Shown: piece after piece, positions 18,114 through 27,221 of the stretch
Numbering within the stretch: the first letter of the stretch is position 1
Layout of the letters: every line of letters begins with the position of its first letter
Source: Rothia gullae
GTDB taxonomy: Bacteria; Actinomycetota; Actinomycetes; Actinomycetales; Micrococcaceae
Direction: 5' to 3'
DNA length: 64,000 bases
Assembly: GCF_024294905.1 (NCBI RefSeq)
Contig: NZ_JANCOC010000005.1
Span: 65,049-129,048, forward strand
Position numbers and translations under genes: made by a program
The notes under the pieces: generated by a model
The model's database searches: none
What the model saw: the letters and a program-made list of their open reading frames with translations, nothing else
Told to the model about the DNA's origin: nothing

Positions 18114-19851
18114 TCTTCACCATACCTTCAGCGGTCTTAGAGTCACTTTCATCGAGCATGCGCTGGTAGTCAGGCAGGATCTCGAAACCGTGCGCACGCA
18201 GGGCACGGGCGGTTTCAACGCGGTCGTCCAGGGCGATATCCACGCCGTCAACATCCTGTTCGGTTTCGTGGCCGCGGCCAGCAATCAGGATGGCGTCATG
18301 CTCGCCCGCCAGGGCAATTGCCGCATCAATAGCGGCGGCACGCGGAGAAATATTCAGGATCTGGGTGGCTCGGCGGTTCTCAGCCTTCTGCGCGCCCTCC
18401 TCAACGGCGGCACGAATCGGCTCGGGCGCCTCACCGTGCGGATCGTCATCAGTCACAACCACAATATCTGCGTACTGTGCCGCAATCGCACCCATAATCG
18501 GGCGCTTGAGCTGGTCACGCTCACCGGTCGCACCGAAAACAATCATGACCTTGCCGTCGCCGGGGCGGTCCATTGCCTCCAGGGCGCGGGTCAGACCGTC
18601 CGGGTTGTGTGCAAAGTCCACAATCGCGTGCGGAGCCAAGGAAATCAGCTGCATACGGCCCGGAACCACCGGAGTCAGAGCCGAACCGGACGCCAGCTCG
18701 GGCAGCAGGCGCTCACGCTCAGCGGAGTCAGTGTCCAGGTACGCCATGAGCGCCGCCAGCGCGGCATTCGAAACGTTAAAGTCAGCGGGTAGACCGGTGT
18801 AGCATTCAACGCTCTCACCGGCACCATTAGCCACGTGGAAGCGGTGGCCCAGGCCCTCACGCTGAACCTTCACCACAGCCCAGTCGCGGGCACCAAACTC
18901 TGCGGGCACCTCAGCCAGACCGGCACCGCGAGCAGTCACCAGACGGTGAACCTGCTGCGCACCCATCTGCTCGCAAGCAGCGGAGAACATCTTCTCGCCC
19001 CACTCGTCATCAGCAGTAATCACCGCAAGCTCAGCACGCTCAGGAGTGAACAGCTGAGCCTTCGACTCAAAGTAATGCTCCATAGTGCCGTGCAAATCCA
19101 GGTGATCCTGAGTCAGGTTCGTAAAGCCAGCAACCGCGTACTTCACGCCGTCCACACGGTGGTAATCAATCGCGTGCGAAGACACCTCCATTGCGGCGCA
19201 ACGCACCTGATGCTGACCCATAATCGTCAGCAGAGAATGCACGTGAGGAGACTCCGGGGTGGTCATCTTCGAAGGAACCGACACACCATCAATCAGAATC
19301 TGAATAGTGCCAATCAGACCGGTCTTCACACCCAGGCCGGTGCGGAACACCGACTCCAACATGTAGGTGGAGGTGGTCTTACCGTTCGTACCGGTCACCG
19401 CGTAACGGTGAGTAGCGGGGAACGACGCCGAACCATAAATCAGCGCAGCCAACGGACCGACATACTCGCGCAGGTTCTCAGCCACCAGGACAGGCACCGG
19501 CGCCTCACCCAGCAGCTGCGCACCGGCAGCATCCGTCAAAATAGCGGAAGCACCAAGCTTCAACGCAGCCTCAGCAAACTGCGCACCGTGCACCTTCGCA
19601 CCGGGCAGAGCCACGTACAGGTCCTGCAGGCGAACGCCTCGGGAGTCCATGCTGATACCGGTGACCTCAACAGAATCACCGGATTCAGAACCCTGAACGC
19701 CGCTAGCCGGCTGGGAACTCACCTGAGCACCCAAGCCCTGCAGATGTTCGCGAAGGTGCGCCAAACTCACCGGGCGCACAGAATTCGGGCGCAGAGTCTG
19801 AGCGTCGCCGCCCAGCAGGTTCTGGCCGGGTGCGTGAGATGCGGTATCCAT
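18106..19851 (-). CDS. murE: UDP-MurNAc-L-Ala-D-Glu ligase (third amino acid), probably L-lysine type
   Basis: 581 residues from ATG at 19851, which has AAGGA 5 bases upstream; the longer frame start lacks one. The P-loop is VTGTNGKTTS and the metal region is NLTQDHLDLHGTME. The amino-acid specificity motif, DNPR in meso-diaminopimelate enzymes, reads DDPH here, losing the arginine that binds the distal carboxylate. That argues for L-lysine at position three, consistent with Micrococcaceae walls; this is inference from one motif. A stretch of roughly 30 residues of variable sequence lies in the N-terminal domain. It is coupled to murF by overlap. Confidence 0.95.
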   Translation of the reverse strand: MDTASHAPGQNLLGGDAQTLRPNSVRPVSLAHLREHLQGLGAQVSSQPASGVQGSESGDSVEVTGISMDSRGVRLQDLYVALPGAKVHGAQFAEAALKLGASAILTDAAGAQLLGEAPVPVLVAENLREYVGPLAALIYGSASFPATHRYAVTGTNGKTTSTYMLESVFRTGLGVKTGLIGTIQILIDGVSVPSKMTTPESPHVHSLLTIMGQHQVRCAAMEVSSHAIDYHRVDGVKYAVAGFTNLTQDHLDLHGTMEHYFESKAQLFTPERAELAVITADDEWGEKMFSAACEQMGAQQVHRLVTARGAGLAEVPAEFGARDWAVVKVQREGLGHRFHVANGAGESVECYTGLPADFNVSNAALAALMAYLDTDSAERERLLPELASGSALTPVVPGRMQLISLAPHAIVDFAHNPDGLTRALEAMDRPGDGKVMIVFGATGERDQLKRPIMGAIAAQYADIVVVTDDDPHGEAPEPIRAAVEEGAQKAENRRATQILNISPRAAAIDAAIALAGEHDAILIAGRGHETEQDVDGVDIALDDRVETARALRAHGFEILPDYQRMLDESDSKTAEGMVKND

Positions 19852-20019
19852 CGTCCTTCTTTCCTCACCACTGTCCGAAGCGGTGAGCTCTGTATGGTCA
19901 ATGCGCTCAAGGCACACAGGGTCATTCAATATTCTACGGGCTTTAGGCTTCGACAGGTGTTCAGTATCGGAGCTTCTTCATCACGAATCAGCTACCGGGT
20001 ACCTCTCCCCCGTCTGCCC

Positions 20020-21885
20020 TTAGCTCGTCTTATTGGGGCTATCCTCAGCAAAAAGCGGAATCAACTCCGGTTCACCGGTAGAACGCGGCACATTATAGGT
20101 GTGCAGGGTCTTCTCCATAATCTTGGAGAACTCAGCCGTCGTACCGTTCGCACCCACGCTACCCTCAGGACGCTGCATGGTCACCGCCACCAAGAACTGC
20201 GGGTTCTCAATCGGCGCCACACCAATAAAGGACGTCGTGTTGCCGTCGTAGCCGCCCTTCTCACTCGGAGTTTCCGCAGTACCGGTCTTACCGCCCACGC
20301 GGTAGCCGGTCACCTTCGCCGGACGGGCGTGGCCTTGCTCCACCACATTCTCCATGAGAGTCAGGCAGGAAGCGGCAGTCTCCTCGCTGACCATGCGTTC
20401 GCCAGGCTCTACGGCACGCTTATGTTCGGTACCGTCGGCGTCAATGATCGCGTCCACAATGCGCGGCTTCAGACGAACGCCCTTATTGCCCAGCGCCTGG
20501 AAAATCATGGCGGTCTGCAGCGGAGTCTGCGCAACACCCTGACCGAACAGCACAGTGTACTGCTGACGGCCATCCCAATCACGCCAATCAGCGATTATAC
20601 CCTGCTCCTCACCGGTCAGCTCAATGCCGGTAAACTCGCCGACGCCGTACTTCTTCAACCAGTTGTAGCGCTCTTCCTTGCTGAGCTTCTGACCGACCAG
20701 CACCGTACCGGTGTTCATCGAGTCATGAATAATGCCCGAGAAAGTACGCCGCTGCGCCCCGTGCTCAAACGCATCCTTGAAAGTCTGGCCGTCAATCGTG
20801 AGGGTCGCGGGCACATCATACACACTAGTCGGAGTCGTCAGGCCCTGCTCAATCAGCGCCGAAGCAGTTAGCATCTTCTCGGTCGAACCGGGCTCCACGC
20901 TCTGCGAAATAGCGCGCGGGGTCATGTCCGCCGCGTCCTCAATGGTTGCCGCGCCCGGGTCCATCGTGGAGGAATCAGCAAGAGCCAAAATGGAGCCGTC
21001 ACGCACATCCATAACAATGGCGGTACACCATTCAGCTTTCAGCTCCTCGGCGCGGGCACGCACCACCTGCTGCGCAAAATACTGCACATCACGGTTAATG
21101 GTTAGGCGAATATTCTTACCGTCCACCGCCAGGCGCTGCTCTTCCTTCGCTACGGGGATACGCACGCCATCAGCGCTAATCTCGTAGGTGCGCTCACCGG
21201 GGGTACCGGCAAGCTCCTTCTCAAAGACACGCTCAATGCCCACGGAGTAGTTACGGGACACCGTACCGCCCGTACCGTTGCCGTCTGCCTCTTCAACAAT
21301 GTTGTACTTACCGACCACGGAACCGCCCACACTACCGTTGGGGTACAGGCGCTGGGAGAACGCCTCACCGTAGATGAAGGGCGCACCCAGGGCATCAATC
21401 TTATTGAAAATTTCCGGGGTGATATTTGCTTTGATCACCGAGTACTTTGAGGTGCCGTCCAGCTTGGACTTGATGAACTCGTCGGTAATGCCCGGGTCAA
21501 CGGTCTTGAGAATATCAACCATCTCGTACACCAGCTGGTTGGGGGTGACCTCAACCTTCTGAGTGCGATCCTCGTTGTAACGCTTAAAGGTCGCCACGGC
21601 GCTCTGATCTGCGGTCAGGTTATAACGCTGCACGGTACGCGCCATAACGTTACCGTTGATATCGAGAATCTGGCCACGCACAGCAGGTAGCACCTGCGAG
21701 CGCAGACGCTTCTGACGGGACGCATTCGCCACCGCACCGGGGTCAAAGCCCTGGCGGATAAACAGGTTCGCACCGATAACGCCCAGAGCGCAGGTGGCTG
21801 CGGCGCCTGCGACGAAGCCACGGCGGGTCAGATCCGGCTGACCGGATGCCGATTCGTTCGCGTTCTTACGCGCGTCAGAGCTCAT
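20020..21885 (-). CDS. ftsI: Class B penicillin-binding protein (septal transpeptidase, FtsI/PBP3 type)
   Basis: 621 residues from ATG at 21885 (AAGGA 8 bases upstream). The transpeptidase motifs are complete: SxxK in PGSTEKM, SxN in SMNTG and KTG in GGKTGTAE. The dimerisation domain begins after a single N-terminal membrane segment (about 25-43). That segment starts with a twin-arginine-like motif, TRRGFVAG. No PASTA domain is present. It crosslinks septal peptidoglycan together with FtsW. It lies between ftsL-like and murE genes as expected. Confidence 0.94.
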   Translation of the reverse strand: MSSDARKNANESASGQPDLTRRGFVAGAAATCALGVIGANLFIRQGFDPGAVANASRQKRLRSQVLPAVRGQILDINGNVMARTVQRYNLTADQSAVATFKRYNEDRTQKVEVTPNQLVYEMVDILKTVDPGITDEFIKSKLDGTSKYSVIKANITPEIFNKIDALGAPFIYGEAFSQRLYPNGSVGGSVVGKYNIVEEADGNGTGGTVSRNYSVGIERVFEKELAGTPGERTYEISADGVRIPVAKEEQRLAVDGKNIRLTINRDVQYFAQQVVRARAEELKAEWCTAIVMDVRDGSILALADSSTMDPGAATIEDAADMTPRAISQSVEPGSTEKMLTASALIEQGLTTPTSVYDVPATLTIDGQTFKDAFEHGAQRRTFSGIIHDSMNTGTVLVGQKLSKEERYNWLKKYGVGEFTGIELTGEEQGIIADWRDWDGRQQYTVLFGQGVAQTPLQTAMIFQALGNKGVRLKPRIVDAIIDADGTEHKRAVEPGERMVSEETAASCLTLMENVVEQGHARPAKVTGYRVGGKTGTAETPSEKGGYDGNTTSFIGVAPIENPQFLVAVTMQRPEGSVGANGTTAEFSKIMEKTLHTYNVPRSTGEPELIPLFAEDSPNKTS

Positions 21886-21947
21886 GCGGTGGTCCTTTCG
21901 CTGGTCTGGTCTATCGGTGATGCTACGCATCCTGTGGTCAATGTTGT

Positions 21948-22922
21948 TTATCGTGCGGGCTGGCTTGCCGCGGGCTGCTGAGCGGCGCTCGGTGCGGTAG
22001 CAGAGCTAGCCGAGGCACTCGGTGCAGGCTGGGTCGGGTTAGCCTGCTGAGCTGAGTTAGTTTGCTGAGCAGGGCTCGCCGAGGCGCTTGCAGATGCCTT
22101 AGCCGCCGCGCTCGCCTGGCCGTGGCGCTGCTGAACGGACTTGTCCGCATCCACGATGCCCTTGGCGTAGCTTTCGTTCGAGCCAGCCGCCGGAGGCGAA
22201 ATCAGGTTCTCCTGCTTGTTTCCCTCAGCACCGGTCGGGCTTGCCACCGGGGCGGGGGTGCCCTCAATCGTGGAGGACTGCAGGTTCAGGGTCGCCTGCG
22301 AAGAGCTCACAAACATGCCCAGGGTACTGGCGCGTATCGCCAAATCCTGCGGGGCTTCCTTGAAGCCAATCTCCTGTTGCAGCGCCTGGTTTTCCTGCAC
22401 AAGCTGCTGCTCCTGCGCGCGCAAATCCACCATGTCGTACTGGCGGGTCACAATCAGCACATTGAGCAGCAGAATAAAGACCAGGGTCAGCGGAATTGCC
22501 GCAAAAACAGCGAGCATGGTGGGCGGACTGAGCTTACGGGCTCGGCGGCGCACGGTCGAGAGCGGGTGACGCGACTTCGGCTTCTCCTCGCGGGGCTCTT
22601 CGGTGCGGGCTGCCGCACGAACGCTCGAAGGCACACGGCTCGCATTCGTCGAGGTGCGCTTACCGCCGTGCGATGCTGCGGTGCTGACGGGGCGGACCAC
22701 CGGCTGAGATGCAGTGACCGGCTCAAGACGCGCGGTACGGGTGCGACCGGAGTGAGCTCGGGTGGAGGCGCGGCTTGCCCCGGTGGAGCCGCCTGTAGAG
22801 GATGCGCGGGTAGAGCCAACGGCGCCGGGGGTGCCGGCGGCAGGGCGCGAGGAACCGGCGCGTCGACTCCGCGGGGCGCCCTGGGTGCGGGTGGGGCGCG
22901 GGGATGCGTGCTGGGTGCTCAC
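21948..22922 (-). CDS. FtsL-like divisome protein with low-complexity flanks
   Basis: 324 residues in the ftsL slot between rsmH and ftsI. A basic, Ser/Arg/Thr-rich N-terminal part (about 1-130) precedes one transmembrane helix (TMLAVFAAIPLTLVFILLLN, about 133-152). A leucine/glutamine coiled coil follows (DLRAQEQQLVQENQALQQE), then the short FtsL-type segment (ASTLGMFV). The last ~120 residues are Ala/Ser/Pro/Gln-rich and would be outside the membrane. FtsL is usually about 100-150 residues, so both ends are extended. The start codon is GTG at 22922 with GAAGAAGA upstream. The call rests on topology and position. Confidence 0.78.
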   Translation of the reverse strand: MSTQHASPRPTRTQGAPRSRRAGSSRPAAGTPGAVGSTRASSTGGSTGASRASTRAHSGRTRTARLEPVTASQPVVRPVSTAASHGGKRTSTNASRVPSSVRAAARTEEPREEKPKSRHPLSTVRRRARKLSPPTMLAVFAAIPLTLVFILLLNVLIVTRQYDMVDLRAQEQQLVQENQALQQEIGFKEAPQDLAIRASTLGMFVSSSQATLNLQSSTIEGTPAPVASPTGAEGNKQENLISPPAAGSNESYAKGIVDADKSVQQRHGQASAAAKASASASASPAQQTNSAQQANPTQPAPSASASSATAPSAAQQPAASQPAR

Positions 22923-22942
22923 TCTTCTTCGCTTTCTGTCTT

Positions 22943-24007
22943 CTACTTGGCGGGGATGCGGATCTTCTCGGCGGCGCGCAGCTTGGCGCTGGCGGCGCGA
23001 GAGTTCTGTTCGATTTCCTCGTCGGTAGGCGGTTCGGCGCCGCGGGTAATGATTTTGACGGTGGGCTTGTGCTCTTCAAGCTCTACCGGGAAGCCCTTGG
23101 GCACCTTGGAGATTGCCTCTGCGGTCAGTGCCCTCTTGACGATTTTGTCTTCGAGGCTGTGGTAGCTCATGGCGACGAATCGGCCGCCGAGGTTGAGCGC
23201 CTCCAGGGCCGCCGGTACGGCGCGTTCGAGGGCTTCCAGTTCGTGGTTCACTTCGATACGCAACGCCTGGAAGGTGCGCTTGGCGGGGTGACCGCCGGTA
23301 CGCTGCGCGGCGACGGGCACAGCCTTCTGGATAATGCGCACGAGCTCACCGGTAGTTTCCAGAGGTGCGTTGGCGCGGGCGGTGCAGATGGCGCGGGCGA
23401 TACGCGATGCGAACTTCTCTTCGCCCCAGTTGCGGATAATGCGGCGCAGCTGATCTTCGCTGTATTCGTTGACGACGATGCGGGCGGTGAGCTCGTCTTC
23501 GGAGTTCATGCGCATGTCCAGGGGTGCGTCGTAGGAGTATGCGAAGCCGCGGGTGCGTTCGTCCAGCTGCATGGAGGAGACGCCCAGGTCCATCAGGATG
23601 CCGTCGATGCCCTGCACGCCGGCGGTTTCCATGGCGCGGTCAATTTCGTCGTAGACGGCGTGCACGGGTACGAAGCGGTCACCGAAGCGCGCCAGGCGTT
23701 CACCGGCGATGGCGTGCGCCTGCAGATCGCGGTCAATGCCGATGAGCACAAGGTTCTCGAAGCGTTCAAGCAACGCCTCGGAGTGGCCACCCATACCGAG
23801 GGTGCCATCAATAACGTAGGCGGTGCCGCGCTCCTCAACGGCGCGTTCAATGCCGGGTGCCAGCAGGTTAATGCAGCGGTCCAGCATCACGGGCACGTGA
23901 CGTTCGCTGGCTTCACGCTGGGAGAGGTTCTCAATGGATGCGCCGGTGACCTTGGCGGCAGCGCCGGATGCGGTCGTACCGGTTTCGGGGGCGTGGTCTA
24001 CGCTCAT
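22943..24007 (-). CDS. rsmH: 16S rRNA (cytosine1402-N4)-methyltransferase
   Basis: 354 residues. RsmH methylates C1402 in the 16S decoding centre. The SAM-binding motif is visible as [14 protein letters not shown], and [12 protein letters not shown] is motif [17 protein letters not shown] and the C-terminal [12 protein letters not shown] are family signatures. A short nonconserved lead (about 30 residues) precedes [15 protein letters not shown] lies 7 bases upstream of the ATG. It follows mraZ as usual. Confidence 0.97.
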   Translation of the reverse strand: MSVDHAPETGTTASGAAAKVTGASIENLSQREASERHVPVMLDRCINLLAPGIERAVEERGTAYVIDGTLGMGGHSEALLERFENLVLIGIDRDLQAHAIAGERLARFGDRFVPVHAVYDEIDRAMETAGVQGIDGILMDLGVSSMQLDERTRGFAYSYDAPLDMRMNSEDELTARIVVNEYSEDQLRRIIRNWGEEKFASRIARAICTARANAPLETTGELVRIIQKAVPVAAQRTGGHPAKRTFQALRIEVNHELEALERAVPAALEALNLGGRFVAMSYHSLEDKIVKRALTAEAISKVPKGFPVELEEHKPTVKIITRGAEPPTDEEIEQNSRAASAKLRAAEKIRIPAK

Positions 24008-24108
24008 GGGTGCTCCTGTGAGAGTTTGTCCTGCGGGAAAGCTTACGGAAGAGTGGTGCGGGTGCTAGAGATGCCGGGGCGGTAGCCGTCGCGTCGGCGG
24101 GATGCCGG

Positions 24109-24540
24109 TTAGAGTAGCGGACTGAACGGGTCCTCGTCGAGGGAGGCAAATTCAGCTTCGGTGCGGGCGAGGTATTCTTCCCAGGCTGCGGCATCCCAGA
24201 TTTCTGCGCGGGTACCGGATCCGATGACGACGAGGTTGTCGGTCAGTCCTGCGTATTGGCGCAGTATCGGCGGGATGGTGATGCGTCCATGCTTGTCGGG
24301 CAGTTCGTCTGAGGCTCCTGAGAGGAAGACTCGCAGGAAGTCTCGGGCGGCTCGTCCGGGCAGGGGCGCGGTGCGCATCCGTTCGTGGATGCGTTCAAAT
24401 TCTGCGGCGGGGAAAACATACAGGCATCGTTCTTGACCGCGGGTCAGAACGAGGCCTGCTGAGAGTTCCTCACGGAATTTGGCGGGAAGGATGATGCGTC
24501 CTTTGGCGTCCATTCGTGGTGAGTAGGTACCTAGGAACAT
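24109..24540 (-). CDS. mraZ: Transcriptional regulator MraZ
   Basis: 143 residues with two SpoVT-AbrB-like half domains: [23 protein letters not shown] at the start and [13 protein letters not shown] in the second half. MraZ binds phased GTGG-type repeats upstream of its own gene and regulates the dcw operon. The ATG at 24540 has GGAGG 8 bases upstream. It is the first gene of the cluster, about 170 bases downstream of the box array. Confidence 0.96.
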   Translation of the reverse strand: MFLGTYSPRMDAKGRIILPAKFREELSAGLVLTRGQERCLYVFPAAEFERIHERMRTAPLPGRAARDFLRVFLSGASDELPDKHGRITIPPILRQYAGLTDNLVVIGSGTRAEIWDAAAWEEYLARTEAEFASLDEDPFSPLL

Positions 24541-24710
24541 TCACTTCACCTCCCCGATGTGTGCCCCTGATGTGTGCCGTTGCACTGAAGTCTGCGGGAG
24601 CGGGGGTGCTCCACAATCCCATGGAGGTGCGGGGGCGGGTATGCCGGGCCCTGCGCCTTCGTCGGTTGCTTGAGGGCACGACGATAGGACTGACTTTTCA
24701 GCTTTCCCCT

Positions 24711-24743
24711 CCACTTTACCCCACTTTCCACCACCTACCCCAC
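24711..24743 (-). promoter_or_regulatory. Candidate MraZ operator: four phased GTGG boxes
   Basis: On the minus strand four GTGG cores occur with starts about one helical turn apart (plus-strand CCAC at 24711, 24721, 24731 and 24740). Two adjacent copies read AAAGTGG. Known MraZ sites are short direct repeats with 10-base period upstream of mraZ, so this is very probably the autoregulatory site. A possible -10 element (TATCGT on the minus strand) lies just downstream near 24680, which would place the boxes over the -35 region; that element is weak evidence. Confidence 0.75.
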
Positions 24744-24940
24744 CCAGCAGAGTATCTTTTAGTGTTTTTATGCTCTCTTCTGCATTTTTAACGCTTACGC
24801 ATATCTTCTTCACAGCTTCGGGTGTGCTCCTGCTCAGTGCGCCGCCCTCAGTTTGCCTGCTTCAAGGGGACTCAGAGATGTTCGCTGTTCGGGGCGTAAC
24901 GCGCGGCACCCGGAACTTGGGGCAGAAAATGGGCACGAGA

Positions 24941-24972
24941 AAGCGGAGGTAAGAGAATTCTTACCTCCGCTT
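24941..24972 (-). terminator. Palindromic terminator after the DUF3040 gene
   Basis: Perfect 13-bp arms (24941-24953 and 24960-24972) around AGAATT, which can itself partly pair. It sits about 75 bases past the DUF3040 stop. It lacks a long T tract, so it could also be an operator-like palindrome. Confidence 0.55.
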
Positions 24973-25045
24973 GATCAGTCTTGAGTTTTGAGATAGGGGG
25001 GTAGCCCTATAAGCTAGGCCGCAAAACTTCTGCGTCCTGAATGCT

Positions 25046-25447
25046 CTAGAACTGGCCGTGATTACGCTCGTCCCAGCGGTTCTCCAGGCGGTTCATGAAG
25101 GAAGACTGTTCCTTCTGCTCACGCTGACGCACACGGGCTGCACCTTCTGCCTTACCGCCGAGGAAGGAATCCACCGGGGTCTTCTTGCTGGTGGTCGCAA
25201 AGTACACGCCACCCGCTGCGAATAGGAAGCCGAATACGCCCAGCCAGATCATATTAGATGCGACCGCACCGATAATGATGCCCAGACCGATAAGAACGAA
25301 GAGAATACCGAGAGCCAGGTGGCGGGCACTAAAAACGGGTGCGGTGTTGCCGGTAGAAGACAAGGAGGAGGCAAAGTTCGGGTCCTCGCTGCTCATAAGC
25401 TCTTCGAGCTGGTCCAGAACTTTCTGTTCACGCTCGGACAGTGCCAT
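25046..25447 (-). CDS. DUF3040 membrane protein
   Basis: 133 residues from ATG at 25447, with AAAGGAG 6 bases upstream; the longer frame has no site. The N-terminus MALSEREQKVLDQLEELM is the DUF3040 signature. Two hydrophobic helices follow in the middle (HLALGILFVLIGLGIIIG and NMIWLGVFGFLFAAGGVYF), then a charged tail. The family is actinobacterial and of unknown function, often near division or dinB genes. The next gene upstream, dinB, is about 195 bases away on the same strand. Confidence 0.88.
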   Translation of the reverse strand: MALSEREQKVLDQLEELMSSEDPNFASSLSSTGNTAPVFSARHLALGILFVLIGLGIIIGAVASNMIWLGVFGFLFAAGGVYFATTSKKTPVDSFLGGKAEGAARVRQREQKEQSSFMNRLENRWDERNHGQF

Positions 25448-25641
25448 TGTTTTCTCCTTTGAGGTGTCTCTGCTCAAGATGAAGGTCAGTATCAGTCGCT
25501 GCGGTGTTTCAGCTGGCGCGGTGCGCGCTTGACTCCCATCGTACCCCGCCGGGTGGGGTTAGCGCATTCTTTTTCAGGCAGAAGTACTTGAAGGTCTTCC
25601 GCGGAGGGGGCGCAGCCCTTTCTGCGGCGATTTCCCTCGAC

Positions 25642-27036
25642 CTAGTTCCTTTCCTCTACCTTTTGCTCAGCCTTTTGCTCGGCCCTTTCCTCGACCTTCT
25701 GTTCCGGCGCAACCACCCCGGAGGCTGGCTTGAGGCTTTCGCTGCTGTACCTGCGGTGAATCGCGTCCATGACGTGCTCCACCTCCGACCATCTGCCGCT
25801 TTTCACGAGGCGAGCACCAGAACCCGAGCGAACACCATTCCCGAAGCTTTTGCCCGCTCCCCCGCCCCCTCGTTGTGCGGAGGCGGTTTGTGCGGGGCGC
25901 GGGTTTACCCCGCTCTGGATGGAGTCGAAGAGGGTTTGTTGCACCCCGTCTTCCGCTCGGGCGAGCTTTTCGGCGCGCACTCCGATGAGTCGCAGGGCGC
26001 GGGGTGCCGTCTGCCCTACTACGATTTCATCTGCTCGCAGGGCTTCCAACGCCAGGGAGGCGATCTGCATACCGGAGTCCACGGGCACGTTTAGTGCTAT
26101 AGCGCGGGTGTGCGTTTCGAAGGTGCTGTAGCGGATTTTGAGGCTAAGCCCTCCGGCGAGTTTCCCTACCGATCGCAGGCGCTTTCCCAGCTTGAGACTC
26201 AGCTCCCGAATGGCAGCACTCACCTCCTGGGCATCGGTCGTATCCGTCTCAAAGGTGTGCTCGCCACCCATGCTTTTCTCTTCACGTTCGGTGATCACGG
26301 GGCGTTCATCAATGCCGCGCGCCATGGCCCAGAGGTGCTCACCCTGGGCAGCGCCGAAGCGTTCTTTGAGCCAGTCCAGGCTCATGGACCTCATCTGGGC
26401 GATGGTGTGAATACCGTATCGAGAGAGCTGCTCGGTGCTTTTCGCACCCACTCCCCACAGGTCGCTGACTTTTCTCGGGTCAAGAAATTCTTGAACACGC
26501 TCGGGCGGAATGACCCACAGCCCGTTCGGTTTACTACCTGTAGACGCCATTTTGGCGAGCAGTTTATTAGGCGCCACCCCCGCGGAGGAGGGCAGGGAGA
26601 GTTCCTGCGCGATGCGGTCGCGAGCGCGCTGCGCCAGGGCTACGGGATCTTGGCCGTGAAGATAGGCGCCGGTGAGGTCCACGAAAGCTTCATCCACGCT
26701 GACTTGCTCCACGTATGGGCTCAGATCGTTCAGGATAGCCATGACGGCGCGGGAGTAGTGCCGGTAGTCGCCGCGCAGCGGCAGGACGGTAGCGTTGGGG
26801 CTGAGGTTCCGGGCGCGGCTGAGCGGCATGCCGGAGCGCACTCCGTGGGCACGTGCCTCATAGGAAGCGGAGCAGACGACCGAGCGGGGGCCCAGGGGTG
26901 CCACGATAATGGGCTCACCGCGCAGAGCGGGGTTTTCGAGGAGTTCGACGTTGACGAAGAAGGCGTCCATGTCCAGGTGCATAATGACGCGGCCGTTCCC
27001 TGCGCCGCTAGCCTTACCGGTTCGCGTCTGTTCCAT
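25642..27036 (-). CDS. dinB: DNA polymerase IV (Y-family translesion polymerase)
   Basis: 464 residues from ATG at 27036, preceded by GGAGG. The catalytic carboxylates are in HLDMDAFFVNVE and SVDEAFVDLTG, with YSRAVMAIL in the palm. The little-finger domain ends around residue 360. The remaining ~100 residues are low complexity (Gly/Ser/Arg, then KVEERAEQKAEQK at the end), and no obvious beta-clamp peptide could be confirmed. It copies damaged templates. I found no actinobacterial LexA box in the upstream gap, so SOS control is not supported here. Confidence 0.95.
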   Translation of the reverse strand: MEQTRTGKASGAGNGRVIMHLDMDAFFVNVELLENPALRGEPIIVAPLGPRSVVCSASYEARAHGVRSGMPLSRARNLSPNATVLPLRGDYRHYSRAVMAILNDLSPYVEQVSVDEAFVDLTGAYLHGQDPVALAQRARDRIAQELSLPSSAGVAPNKLLAKMASTGSKPNGLWVIPPERVQEFLDPRKVSDLWGVGAKSTEQLSRYGIHTIAQMRSMSLDWLKERFGAAQGEHLWAMARGIDERPVITEREEKSMGGEHTFETDTTDAQEVSAAIRELSLKLGKRLRSVGKLAGGLSLKIRYSTFETHTRAIALNVPVDSGMQIASLALEALRADEIVVGQTAPRALRLIGVRAEKLARAEDGVQQTLFDSIQSGVNPRPAQTASAQRGGGGAGKSFGNGVRSGSGARLVKSGRWSEVEHVMDAIHRRYSSESLKPASGVVAPEQKVEERAEQKAEQKVEERN

Positions 27037-27111
27037 GTCGCCTCCTCTCATAGTTTCTACGCCTACCTACCGAAAATATAGCACATTTCTACGAAAAACG
27101 GAGGCAATATA

Positions 27112-27131
27112 TCGTAAATATATTCGTAAAT
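27112..27131. repeat. Short direct repeat in the dinB/prenyltransferase promoter gap
   Basis: TCGTAAAT occurs at 27112-27119 and 27124-27131 (12-base period) in an AT-rich divergent promoter region. It may be a regulator site, but no known box matches. Confidence 0.35.
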
Positions 27132-27221
27132 GCGCTCTCTTGGGCTTTTCTCCACTAAGCTAGAAGAAGTGCACACCGCACGGCATCAGGACCGTACATA
27201 GCGACCATCAGCGAGGATAGT

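Larger units (their letters stand above)
24541..25045. other. Regulatory gap between mraZ and the DUF3040 gene
   Basis: No convincing gene. The gap contains the mraZ leader (about 170 bases), the GTGG box array, an AT-rich stretch around 24755-24815 and the palindromic terminator at 24941-24972. A minus-strand open frame through the box region has low-complexity sequence and no family features, so it is not called. Confidence 0.7.

Noticed and set aside
24541..24813. 90-residue minus-strand frame upstream of mraZ
   Set aside because: Low-complexity translation that overlaps the GTGG box array and the mraZ leader.
27037..27221. LexA/SOS box before dinB
   Set aside because: No CGAAC-N4-GTTCG type element is visible, only a short TCGTAAAT repeat.
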